The notes below the pieces were generated by a model that saw nothing but the letters and a program-made list of their open reading frames with translations, did not search any database and was not told the DNA's origin. Made by a program: the position numbers and the translations under genes. A stretch of 6,785 nucleotides of DNA from Rhodoferax sp. (lineage in GTDB: Bacteria; Pseudomonadota; Gammaproteobacteria; Burkholderiales; Burkholderiaceae_C). Positions within the stretch are counted from its first letter, which is position 1, and every line of letters starts with the position of its first letter. The stretch covers positions 1-6,785 of the forward strand of contig JAKFXU010000444.1 in NCBI GenBank assembly GCA_021731215.1. Direction: 5' to 3'. This document shows, piece after piece, positions 1 to 6,652 of this stretch.

Positions 1-139
1 GATTACGAATCACTGCATCCTGGATCAAATGAGACTGCCTGAAACTCGACTCGCCACCCTCGCAGTATTCGAATACACGGTTAATGCATTCGATCATGTG
101 GCTGAGATACACCAGATCGGCGTCTGAACCGGGCTTCAT
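1..139 (-). CDS. hepT: HEPN-domain protein (HepT-like toxin, DUF86), N-terminal part only
   Basis: The first 46 codons of a reading frame starting at an ATG at 139-137 and running off the left edge are visible. The protein begins MKPGSDADLVYLSHMIECI, and residues 41-46 read DAVIRN, a signature of the small HEPN (DUF86/HepT) family. It lies 8 nt after the stop of the MNT nucleotidyltransferase gene on the same strand, the standard order for MntA-HepT modules. HepT proteins of this kind are known RNases that are held inactive, in studied cases by AMPylation by the MNT partner. The catalytic RX4-6H motif lies in the C-terminal half and is outside the window, so activity cannot be judged. No clear Shine-Dalgarno precedes the ATG, and translation may be coupled to the upstream gene. 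The family call is strong; toxin function is inferred from family and context. Confidence 0.85.
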   Translation of the reverse strand, partial: MKPGSDADLVYLSHMIECINRVFEYCEGGESSFRQSHLIQDAVIRN

Positions 140-147
140 GGTGTGCG

Positions 148-444
148 TCAGATTGGCAATGACTCGCGCAAAACGCGGTCACGCATCAGGGGGTGTAATG
201 AATTGACCGTCACGATATCGACCTTGCGGCCCAGCAAATCTTGCGCATCCATCAGCAAGGCACCTAGCGAAAAGCCTGACAGAGGGCCTGACCCTTCAAC
301 CAAAAAATCGACGTCACTCAGATTGCTGGCATCATCTCGTGCCATTGAACCAAAAACCCGAATCGAACTTAGCCCGTAACGGCTTGCCAGAGAGCGCAAC
401 TGCGTGCGATGGGATTCAATAAGTGGGTGCATAGGCGCTTTCAT
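148..444 (-). CDS. mntA: MNT-domain minimal nucleotidyltransferase (MntA-like antitoxin)
   Basis: A complete 98-residue protein of the length usual for minimal nucleotidyltransferases. The family signature is intact: G32-S33, ten residues, then D44-V-D46 (GSX10DXD), with the third metal-binding acidic residue probably D76 in KVDIV. It should bind Mg-ATP and transfer a nucleotide; known MntA antitoxins AMPylate the tyrosine near the HepT active site and so neutralise it. The gene is directly followed by a HEPN gene, which supports a type VII-like HEPN/MNT toxin-antitoxin pair. ATG at 444 is the most upstream start. A second ATG at 432 (Met5) would also keep the fold, and neither has a strong Shine-Dalgarno. 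The 60 nt upstream of the gene separate it from the stop of the capE remnant and show no obvious promoter. The family call is secure; the antitoxin role is inferred from the pairing. Confidence 0.92.
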   Translation of the reverse strand: MKAPMHPLIESHRTQLRSLASRYGLSSIRVFGSMARDDASNLSDVDFLVEGSGPLSGFSLGALLMDAQDLLGRKVDIVTVNSLHPLMRDRVLRESLPI

Positions 445-504
445 AGTTGCGTGGATACGCTTCGATTTTGAGCCGGGTAGGTGATAGTTGCAACGCCAGG
501 CGGT

Positions 505-1221
505 CTAGTCCTCTGCCAAAACGTGTTCGCCACGCGCAATGCGCTGCATGAAGTCGAGCTTGAGCAGCAGCGCCTTCATGCCCTCTACATCCAGCCGGGT
601 AGTGTTGTGCGAATGGTATTCGTCCGCGTGGGAGCTTTGCGTCAGGCGCTCATCGCCTTGTTCTACAAACTTCGTGTAGTTGAGGTCACGGCCATCGGGC
701 GGCACCCGAAAGTAGTCGCCTCTATCTTCAGCGCAGGCCATTTCTTCACGGCTCAGCAGCGCCTCATACAACTTTTCGCCATGGCGGGTGCCGATCTGCC
801 GAACCTCGTGCTCCGGTTTGCCCATCAACGCCAGAATGGCCTGCGTAAGCACCTGCACCGTGGCGGCCGGGGACTTCTGCACAAAAATGTCGCCATTGCT
901 GCCATGCTCAAACGCATACAGCACCAGTTCCACCGCATCGTCCAGCGTCATCATGAAGCGGGTCATGCTCGGGTCTGTCACGGTAATGGGCTTGCTAGAG
1001 AGCACCTGCTCCACAAACAGCGGAATCACCGAGCCACGCGAAGCCATCACGTTGCCATAGCGCGTGCCGCAAATTACCGTATTGGTGCCTTCCAGGTTGC
1101 GGCTGGCGGCCACCATGACCTTCTCCATCATGGCCTTGCTGATGCCCATGGCGTTGATGGGGTACACCGCCTTGTCGGTGCTGAGGCACACCACGCGCTT
1201 GACGCCTGCGGCAAAAGCGTG
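505..1221 (-). pseudogene. capE: 5'-truncated UDP-GlcNAc 4,6-dehydratase/5-epimerase (CapE/FnlA/WbjB family)
   Basis: The C-terminal ~235 residues of a family that is normally about 340 residues long. Recognisable blocks are AAGVKRVVCLSTDKAVYPIN, the MGISK segment (Met replacing the usual SDR tyrosine of YxxxK, as in CapE, FlaA1 and PseB-type dehydratases), GTRYGNVMASRGSVIPLF, TRHGEKLYE, and the DYFRVP...LNY and EYHSHNT blocks of the CapE/FnlA C-terminal domain. The N-terminal NAD-binding GxxGxxG region is missing. Homology stops near 1213-1221, where the upstream sequence becomes the start of an ATPase gene in another frame. The possible internal starts (GTG at 1194 or 1191, or the ATG of the MGISK segment) would make a protein without a cofactor site, so it is probably inactive. 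The intact enzyme starts UDP-N-acetyl-L-fucosamine synthesis, together with CapF and CapG. Neither partner follows here; instead the MNT/HEPN pair does. The 3' end is intact, with a TAG stop at 505-507. Confidence 0.88.
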
Positions 1222-1394
1222 AGATCGCGTCCGGTTTGTTTGAGGGCCTGCTGGATCAGCGATGTCTTGCCGATGCGCCTGCGCCCGGCCACTTGCACAA
1301 AAAACCAGCGCTGGCGCGACAAAATGCCGCGCAATTGCGCCAATTCCTGCTGTCGACCATAGAAGCCCCAGGGCGTGGTTGTGGTGGTGGTCAT
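1222..1394 (-). pseudogene. N-terminal fragment of an ATP-binding protein (AAA/ATPase_2-like)
   Basis: From ATG 1394 the frame encodes about 55 residues of recognisable ATPase N-terminus: a run of six threonines, then FYGRQQELAQL (the 'GR..EL..L' box of archaeal-type/ATPase_2 proteins), a hydrophobic strand WFFVQVAG, and Walker A G37-RRRI-G42-K43-T44 in GRRRIGKTSLIQQAL. After about residue 56 (LKQTGRD, near 1224) the family pattern stops. The frame then reads out of phase through the capE remnant to a stop at 1128-1130, giving an 88-residue chimeric product. Walker B, sensor motifs and the C-terminal domain are all missing, so this is a truncated gene. Members of this family are often 400-500 residues long and occur in accessory regions; their substrates are mostly unknown. 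The start has no clear Shine-Dalgarno and sits downstream of an AT-rich spacer. The boundary with capE is approximate, within about 1213-1227. Confidence 0.75.
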
Positions 1395-1404
1395 TGCTTT
1401 ATAG

Positions 1405-1434
1405 AAATTAAGGTTATTTTTATTATCTTAATTT
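1405..1434. repeat. 8-bp perfect inverted repeat AAATTAAG / CTTAATTT
   Basis: The arms at 1405-1412 (aaattaag) and 1427-1434 (cttaattt) are perfect reverse complements separated by 14 AT-rich bases. The centre lies about 25 bp upstream of the ATPase-fragment ATG, a position where an operator could sit. With only A, T and two G/C pairs, the repeat could also arise by chance in such a biased stretch, and it is too weak for a terminator. Confidence 0.4.
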
Positions 1435-1445
1435 ATCAATAAGCC

Positions 1446-1455
1446 CAAGTACTTG
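1446..1455. repeat. Perfect 10-bp palindrome CAAGTACTTG
   Basis: The sequence caagtacttg reads identically on both strands. It sits in the AT-rich spacer upstream of the ATPase fragment and could be a small protein-binding site. No regulator is encoded nearby to pair with it, and a single 10-bp palindrome is modest evidence. Confidence 0.35.
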
Positions 1456-1488
1456 ATTTTAAATACTTTTTATCACAAACCAAGAGGT

Positions 1489-1506
1489 CTATCCGCCGAC
1501 AGATAG
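1489..1506 (-). other. Short hairpin downstream of the polysaccharide operon
   Basis: On the minus strand the RNA would read CUAUCUG-UCGG-CGGAUAG, a 7-bp stem with one G-U pair and a 4-nt loop, 56 nt past the operon's last stop codon. The next bases are not a T-run, so it is not a standard intrinsic terminator. It may protect the 3' end of the mRNA or may be chance. Confidence 0.3.
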
Positions 1507-1561
1507 CTTGATCCTTGCTCACTCACAGCGGGCAGGCAAAGGTGTCCGGCCGGGCGCACTT

Positions 1562-2692
1562 TCATGATTTGTCTATCAGTTCCTGGTAGATGCGCAAATG
1601 CGCCGCCACCACCTGCCGCACATCAAACGCACTTTCCGCCAGGGCACGGCCTGCGTTGCCCATAACTTGACAGCGCGCGGGGTCGTTGATCAAACCCTTA
1701 AGCGCATCGGCCAGCGCCGCAGCGTTGCGCACCGGCACCAGTACGCCGGTAACGCCAGGGTCAATCGCATCGCGGCAACCAGGCACATCGGTCGTGACCA
1801 CGGCCCGTCCGCAAGCAGCCGCCTCCAGCAGCACTTTGGGCAAGCCCTCTCGGTACGAAGGCAACACCACCAGATGCGCGGAGCTAAGCACCTCGGGCAT
1901 GTCTGACCGCTGGCCCCACAGTTCAACCACCCCCTCATTCGCCCACTGCGTCAACTCGGCATCTGCAAGACTAGCCGGGTTGGCTGGGTCTATGCTACCC
2001 ACCAAACAAAATCTGGCTGATACACCCTTCTGCTTCAATAGTCGGGCCGCCTGCACAAACTCACTCACCCCTTTGTCAGCCAACAAGCGTGCCGCCAGCA
2101 GCACCACGGGCACACCCAGCGGCAGTGGCGTGTGGCCATATTGGGTTAGGTCCACCCCAGAGCCGCGAATCATTTCCACCTTGCTGTCCGGCAGGTGCGC
2201 CAGCTTGGCCAGGCTGGCCCGGTCGTCAGGATTCTGAAAAACGACTTTCAGGTTGTGATGACCCAAAGCCACGCCGTACAGCCCACCCACGAGCCAACGA
2301 CGCACCGCCGCCTTAGCTCCGCGGGCCATGAAGACAAAGCCCAGACCCGACACCGCCGCCACCACCGCAGGCACCCCCGCAAGCCGCGCCACCAGCCCGC
2401 CCAGCAATACGGGCTTGATGGTGACCAAATGCACCACATCGGGCCGCACAGCCCTGAACACCCTCCACAGCTCAACCATCGTGCGCCATGCATTGGCCAA
2501 ACCGGCGCTACTGCGGTCCAGCGCCAGCGGGTGCACCACCAAGCCATGGCGTTGGAGCTCATCCAGCTTGTCGGTCAAACCTGTGGCAATGTGGACCTGA
2601 TAACCCTGCCGCAGGGCCTCCAGCGCGATCGGCAGACGGTGAGACAGAAAAAACCAATCCACATTCACCACAAACATCAGTGTGCGGCTCAT
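1562..2692 (-). CDS. Glycosyltransferase family 4 (GT-B fold)
   Basis: A complete 376-residue enzyme of normal length for the family. The N-terminal acceptor domain starts VVNVDWFFLSHRLPIA, with PDVVHLVTIKPVLLGG near residues 84-99 and an ALG-rich linker. The C-terminal donor domain has RGSGVD at 176-181, R202...K207 (AARLLADKG, phosphate-binding pair), PSYREGLPKVLLEAAACG with the E282-x7-E290 motif, and DVPGCRD. These fit retaining NDP-sugar transferases of the PglA/WbuB/CapM type that extend lipid-linked oligosaccharides at the cytoplasmic face. The exact sugar and linkage cannot be read from sequence. The ATG at 2692 overlaps the amidotransferase stop as ATGA, and a GGAGG at 2703-2707 lies 10 nt upstream, so translation is coupled. 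It is the last gene of the operon. The nearby capE remnant makes an N-acetylfucosamine transferase tempting, but this is unproven. Confidence 0.93.
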   Translation of the reverse strand: MSRTLMFVVNVDWFFLSHRLPIALEALRQGYQVHIATGLTDKLDELQRHGLVVHPLALDRSSAGLANAWRTMVELWRVFRAVRPDVVHLVTIKPVLLGGLVARLAGVPAVVAAVSGLGFVFMARGAKAAVRRWLVGGLYGVALGHHNLKVVFQNPDDRASLAKLAHLPDSKVEMIRGSGVDLTQYGHTPLPLGVPVVLLAARLLADKGVSEFVQAARLLKQKGVSARFCLVGSIDPANPASLADAELTQWANEGVVELWGQRSDMPEVLSSAHLVVLPSYREGLPKVLLEAAACGRAVVTTDVPGCRDAIDPGVTGVLVPVRNAAALADALKGLINDPARCQVMGNAGRALAESAFDVRQVVAAHLRIYQELIDKS

Positions 2693-4641
2693 GCGTGGTT
2701 AGCCTCCAGCCATGCCTGGAACATGAGCACATTCCAAAGCTGCGCCATCCAATTGCGCCGCCCGCTCAAATGCTCTGCCCATATTTTCCGAATTGGCGCC
2801 GGGTGAAAATACCCATCTCTCGCCAAGCGCGCTTCGTCCAGCAACTCTTCCGCCCAATCACGCAGCGGCCCGCGCAGCCAATCGTGTAGCGGCACACCAA
2901 AGCCCATCTTGGGCCGGTCAATCAGTTCACGTGGGACGTGGCGGTAAAGCACTTGGCGCAATGGCCACTTGGTTTGCCCTTCGCGCAATTTATAGGTAAG
3001 CGGCAATGACCACGCAAACTCGACTACCCGGTGATCCAGAAACGGCACCCGGCTTTCCAGAGAAACCCCCATCCCCGCACGATCCACCTTGACCAGAATG
3101 TCATCCGGCAAATAGCTGATGGCATCCAGCGCCATCATCCGCTCCACCGCACCTAGCCCGGCCAACTCCGGGCGCAGGCCCGTCAAATGGGTAGGGGGCT
3201 CTTGCCCGCCAATCACCCACTCCGCCGGATTGCGCAGATGCGAGACCATGCCCAGATACAGCTCATCCACCGTAGCGCTGGCCAACACGCCTGCCCCCTT
3301 GTGCAACTTGTCGCCCAGGGCGGCATAACGCCCCGCACCAGGAATAATGCCGGCCAAGCCATCCCATGCGGTGGGCGACAAAGCAGTAATACCCTTCGCC
3401 ACCAATGCACGCAATGGCGCAGGCACAAGCGCCAATTTGTGCCACAACTTTTCTGTAATCTGGTATCGGGTGTACCCGCAAAATAGCTCATCGCCCGCAT
3501 CGCCCGACAGCGACACAGTGACCTGCTGTTTAGCCAATTGACTCACCAAAAAAGTGGGTATCTGCGATGAATCCGCAAACGGCTCGCAATACAAGCCGGG
3601 CAGGCGCGGGATCACTTCCATTGCCTGCTGCGGTGATACATACAACTCGGTATGCTCAGTGCCCAAATGCCGCGCCACGGCCTTCGCGTGAACTGCCTCG
3701 TTGTAACCTTCTTCGTTGAAACCGATGGTGAACGTTTTGACCGGGCGCGAAGACTGTGCCTGCATCAACGCTACCACGGTGGAGGAATCAATGCCCCCCG
3801 ACAAAAATGCGCCCAGCGGCACATCCGCCATCATTTGCTGGCGCACTGCGTCTTTGGCCAACACTTCCAGTGCGTCCACCGCCTGATCCGCCGTGCCCGC
3901 AAATGGCTGAGCCACGCCAGCGCACGCCACTTCAACCGCGTCCCAATACTTCCAAATTTTTGGTTCAGGCTGCGCCAATGAAACAGACAACAAACACCCC
4001 GGCTCCAGCTTGGCTATGCCTTGGTAAATGGAATACGGTGCGGGGATGTAGTTGTGCCGCAGCAGCAGGCACAACGCACCACGGTCAATGTCTGCCGCAA
4101 AATTTGGATGCGCCTTGAGTGCCTTAAGCTCCGAGCCAAACAAAAACACTCGCTCGTTACCACTATCCTGCCAGCCGTAATACAGTGGCTTTTCGCCCAA
4201 GCGGTCGCGCGCCAAGGTCAGCGTATGTGTTTGCCTGTCCCACAAAGCAATGGCAAACATACCGATGGATTTTTTGAGCGTCGCTTCAATGCCCCACGCT
4301 TCAATTCCCGCCAGCAAGGTTTCTGTATCAGAGTGTCCCCGCCAAGTTGGTGCTTGCCCCAGCTCGTCTAATTCCGTGCGAATACCAAGGTGGTTGTATA
4401 TCTCGCCATTGAACGCAATCACATATCGCCCACAGGCTGACACCATCGGCTGATGCCCGGCAGGCGACAAATCCACAATGGCCAGGCGGCGATGCCCAAG
4501 GCCAATATGCGGCTCGCTATCAGACCAATACCCGCCATCATCCGGCCCACGATGAACAAGCGTATCAGACATGCAACGAAGCAAAGCCTCGTCACCGCCC
4601 TCGCCAGCAACGCCACCGAGAAATCCCACCAGACCGCACAT
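2689..4641 (-). CDS. asnB: Glutamine-hydrolysing asparagine-synthase-like amidotransferase
   Basis: A 650-residue two-domain class II amidotransferase. The glutaminase domain spans about residues 2-210: Met1 is followed by nucleophile Cys2 (MCGLVGF), then HRGPDDGG 30-37, GHRRLAIVDL from 49, FNGEIYN 77-83, and ARDRLGEKPLYYG. The synthetase domain has the PPi loop SGGIDSS at 281-287, SGDAGDE at 379-385 and DDILVKVDRAGM further on. All key residues are present, so it should release ammonia from glutamine and amidate an ATP-activated carboxylate. Housekeeping AsnB makes asparagine. Here, between glycosyltransferases, a role like WbpS of Pseudomonas aeruginosa O6 (amidating a uronic-acid residue of the O-antigen) is more likely, but this is inference from context. 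A GGAG at 4652-4655 lies 10 nt before the ATG. The gene starts 2 nt after the upstream glycosyltransferase and overlaps the next by 4 nt. Confidence 0.95.
   Translation of the reverse strand: MCGLVGFLGGVAGEGGDEALLRCMSDTLVHRGPDDGGYWSDSEPHIGLGHRRLAIVDLSPAGHQPMVSACGRYVIAFNGEIYNHLGIRTELDELGQAPTWRGHSDTETLLAGIEAWGIEATLKKSIGMFAIALWDRQTHTLTLARDRLGEKPLYYGWQDSGNERVFLFGSELKALKAHPNFAADIDRGALCLLLRHNYIPAPYSIYQGIAKLEPGCLLSVSLAQPEPKIWKYWDAVEVACAGVAQPFAGTADQAVDALEVLAKDAVRQQMMADVPLGAFLSGGIDSSTVVALMQAQSSRPVKTFTIGFNEEGYNEAVHAKAVARHLGTEHTELYVSPQQAMEVIPRLPGLYCEPFADSSQIPTFLVSQLAKQQVTVSLSGDAGDELFCGYTRYQITEKLWHKLALVPAPLRALVAKGITALSPTAWDGLAGIIPGAGRYAALGDKLHKGAGVLASATVDELYLGMVSHLRNPAEWVIGGQEPPTHLTGLRPELAGLGAVERMMALDAISYLPDDILVKVDRAGMGVSLESRVPFLDHRVVEFAWSLPLTYKLREGQTKWPLRQVLYRHVPRELIDRPKMGFGVPLHDWLRGPLRDWAEELLDEARLARDGYFHPAPIRKIWAEHLSGRRNWMAQLWNVLMFQAWLEANHA
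2703..2707 (-). promoter_or_regulatory. Shine-Dalgarno GGAGG for the last glycosyltransferase
   Basis: GGAGG within the 3' end of the amidotransferase gene lies 10 nt before the ATG at 2692. It supports that start and reinitiation at the ATGA overlap. Confidence 0.7.
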
Positions 4642-4643
4642 AA

Positions 4644-5711
4644 CTATTGCACTCCAGTCTCAGTGAGGAGACGCGCTAACCTCGGCGCGGTCTGTTGCAG
4701 ACAATATTCAGTCTCCACCCGCGCTCGTCCAGCCTGCCCTAAACGCTGACGCAACGCAGCATCACTCAACAGCAATTCTATTTTTTCTACCCAAGCGTAA
4801 GCAGTGTCGGCAAAGAAACCCGTTTCATCCTCGATCACCACATCCCGGTTCGCACCAATAGGCGAAGCCACCGTGGGTAGTCCGCAGGCCATGTATTGAA
4901 TCAGCTTGTAGGCGCACTTGCCCTGCTCCCACGGCGTATCCCGCAGCGGCATGATGCCTACATCACACTCGGCAATCACTGCCGCTTCCGTATCCGCAGA
5001 CCAAGTCACCACCTCAACATCCACACCCGGCACAGTGATTGCACCACCGCCAATCACCCGCAACGTGAACGGTTGTCGTTTAGTCAACGCGCCCAACGGC
5101 TCCGCCAACTCCAGTAGATACTGAACCGTAGAGGGAGAGCCGATCCACACGATGCACGGCTTCGTGGCAACTGAATACATCTGCTTCGCTGGATACCGCG
5201 CCAGATCAACCACTGTGGGAATCACCTCTATCCGCCGCGCCCCGGCAGCAGTCGCCCGATCTGCCAAGTAACGATTCCCCGCTATTACCAGCCGCGCGCC
5301 TTCCATCAAACGATCTATCCGCCGCCCATAAATACGGCGCACCCAAGCAGAACGATGCAAGTCGTAGTTGTGGAAAATTGCATCGTCAAAATCCAGGACG
5401 TAGGGTGCACGGCGCAACAACCATCTCTCGAGCCATGCAGGAAACCACGGCAGTGCTTCTTTTTCAACCCACACCACATCAAAATGACGACACTCAAGCA
5501 TGGTCAGCAAACGGTCTGCATACGCCCGAAAAAGCGGCCACAGGCCATAACCACCTCGTTGGTAGCGCGCTGCCAGCAAGTCGTCTGACAGCAAAGGCCG
5601 CACGGTGACCTCGACACCTGGCTGCTGTAGCCATGGCAGATATTGCAAAAAACGCATGCGCGATGAAGCGCCCAAGCTGCCGTACTTGGTCAGCACAAGC
5701 ACCTTGAACAC
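4644..5711 (-). CDS. Glycosyltransferase family 4 (variant EX7E region)
   Basis: About 355 residues from the chosen GTG at 5711. It opens with a KVLVLTKYGSLGASSRMR strand-loop typical of one GT4 subgroup, then has VWVEKEALPWFP and LDFDDAIF (DFDDA at 107-111). The C-terminal donor domain has VWIGSPSTVQYL and EQGKCAYKLIQYMACG at 262-277. In this subgroup the usual second glutamate of EX7E aligns with Q272, so the canonical motif is absent although the neighbourhood is conserved. It is probably a cytoplasmic sugar transferase for the same glycan as its neighbours; donor unknown. The frame is open upstream to 6014, but that part only shadows the preceding gene. Start choices are TTG 5717 (AAGGGGGA at 5724-5731, 6 nt away, overlapping the upstream TGA as TTGA), GTG 5711, or GTG 5702 (GAAGG 8 nt away). 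All give a complete protein. Confidence 0.9.
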   Translation of the reverse strand: MFKVLVLTKYGSLGASSRMRFLQYLPWLQQPGVEVTVRPLLSDDLLAARYQRGGYGLWPLFRAYADRLLTMLECRHFDVVWVEKEALPWFPAWLERWLLRRAPYVLDFDDAIFHNYDLHRSAWVRRIYGRRIDRLMEGARLVIAGNRYLADRATAAGARRIEVIPTVVDLARYPAKQMYSVATKPCIVWIGSPSTVQYLLELAEPLGALTKRQPFTLRVIGGGAITVPGVDVEVVTWSADTEAAVIAECDVGIMPLRDTPWEQGKCAYKLIQYMACGLPTVASPIGANRDVVIEDETGFFADTAYAWVEKIELLLSDAALRQRLGQAGRARVETEYCLQQTAPRLARLLTETGVQ

Positions 5712-5713
5712 CT

Positions 5714-6652
5714 TCAACGGGTGTCCCCCTTCAACACCCACTGCGGCAACCAGCGCCACAGCATGCCGTAGGCAGCCCAAGTCTCCTTCAACCCGACCCA
5801 TGAGCGCCGCATTAGCGCCAGTGCCGACCGGGACAAGGGCTCCACCAAAAGCGTGGCCAACAAAACTGCAAAGGCACCCATCCACGAGAAGTGTTTGAAC
5901 GCGTACAACAAACGGCTTCGCAAGGAATAAAACAGGCGACGGGCCTTCACCTGGTTGGACGTGCCACCGCCAGCATGAAAAGCCTGCGCATCGGCCAAGT
6001 ACACGCTGCGCCACCCAGCTTGGCCAGCACGATAGGAAAAGTCCAGATCTTCCAAATAGACAAAGAAACGCTCGTCAAAACCGTGCAGTGCATTGAACAG
6101 CTCGCGCCGCACCAAAAAGAAAGCGCCAATGAGATGATTTACTTGGCGGGTTTGCGCGTGGTCCCACTCAGCCATAAAGTGGCCCAGACGGGGAAAGAAC
6201 CGATCCAGCCCGACCGCGTGGGCGACAAAACCCACGGTGGAAGGAAAGCGTGCACAACTGCGTGAGACATGGCCGGCTTCATCCAGCAACTGCACGCCAC
6301 AAATGCCCACCTTGGAATTAGCTGGGTCTTGCATAAAAGCCAAAGCCTTGGGCAAAGTGTCGGCATACAGGGCGGCATCGGGGTTGAGGAACAGCAAATA
6401 TTCGCCTTTAGCTTGCTGTGCGCCCAGATTACAAGCTTTGCCGAAGCCCAAGTTTTCGGAATTGCGAATGATCAGCGGCTTGAACGGCAAATCCTGCATT
6501 GTTTCGACACGATCAAGCGAGTCGTCGGTCGATGCATTGTCAACGATGACCACGGATGACATCAGGCCGTGATGATATTTTTCGATGCTTGAAACAACCT
6601 CAGCGAGCTGCGATCCTGCATTCCAGTTGACAATTATTATTGACAGTTGCAT
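5714..6652 (-). CDS. Glycosyltransferase family 2, rhamnosyltransferase-like (WbbL type)
   Basis: A 312-residue GT-A enzyme. Visible motifs are SIIIVNWNAG (4-13), VDNASTD (37-43, nucleotide binding), NLGFGKACN (67-75), FLNPDA (88-93, the DXD-equivalent), IGAFFLVRRE (175-184), GFDERFFVYLEDLDFSYR (191-208) with the ED pair of the catalytic base region, and FHAGGGTS near 225-232. This is the pattern of inverting dTDP-rhamnosyl and related transferases such as WbbL. A hydrophobic stretch at about 257-268 may anchor it to the inner membrane. The ATG at 6652 is preceded directly by an in-frame TAG, so the start is fixed, yet no purine-rich Shine-Dalgarno is visible upstream. It is the first gene of the operon in this window. 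No rhamnose-synthesis genes are here, so rhamnose as donor is only the family default. Confidence 0.93.
   Translation of the reverse strand: MQLSIIIVNWNAGSQLAEVVSSIEKYHHGLMSSVVIVDNASTDDSLDRVETMQDLPFKPLIIRNSENLGFGKACNLGAQQAKGEYLLFLNPDAALYADTLPKALAFMQDPANSKVGICGVQLLDEAGHVSRSCARFPSTVGFVAHAVGLDRFFPRLGHFMAEWDHAQTRQVNHLIGAFFLVRRELFNALHGFDERFFVYLEDLDFSYRAGQAGWRSVYLADAQAFHAGGGTSNQVKARRLFYSLRSRLLYAFKHFSWMGAFAVLLATLLVEPLSRSALALMRRSWVGLKETWAAYGMLWRWLPQWVLKGDTR

Larger units (their letters stand above)
1395..1561. other. Intergenic spacer, AT-rich half plus GC-rich half
   Basis: This 167-bp non-coding stretch lies between the end of the polysaccharide operon and the ATPase fragment. Positions 1395-1478 are strongly AT-rich, while 1507-1561 return to GC-rich. 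The AT-rich part carries an inverted repeat and a palindrome, listed separately. On the minus strand, -10-like GATAAT and TATAAA strings lie in the AT-rich part, but no well-spaced -35 partner stands out, so no promoter is called. There is no credible ORF, tRNA, or GC-stem-plus-T-run terminator for the upstream operon. Confidence 0.7.

Noticed and set aside
1128..1221. C-terminal part of the 88-residue ATPase chimera as a real domain
   Set aside because: This part is an out-of-frame reading of capE sequence, and the capE frame is clearly the conserved one.
481..1362. Long plus-strand open frame of 293 codons
   Set aside because: It lies opposite the capE and ATPase remnants, crosses their junction, is rich in His/Arg as expected for an antisense shadow of GC-rich coding DNA, and shows no family motifs.
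1489..1506. Intrinsic terminator for the polysaccharide operon
   Set aside because: The stem is only 7 bp with one G-U pair and is not followed by a T-run on the minus strand; it is kept only as a weak hairpin.
1686..2806. Several plus-strand frames of 75-203 codons
   Set aside because: They are antisense to the well-supported glycosyltransferase and amidotransferase genes and carry no recognisable domains or ribosome-binding sites.
5712..6014. A 100-residue N-terminal extension of the second glycosyltransferase
   Set aside because: The frame is open, but this part overlaps the family 2 glycosyltransferase throughout, has low-complexity shadow-like sequence, and the conserved family start (KVLVLTKYG) lies after 5711.
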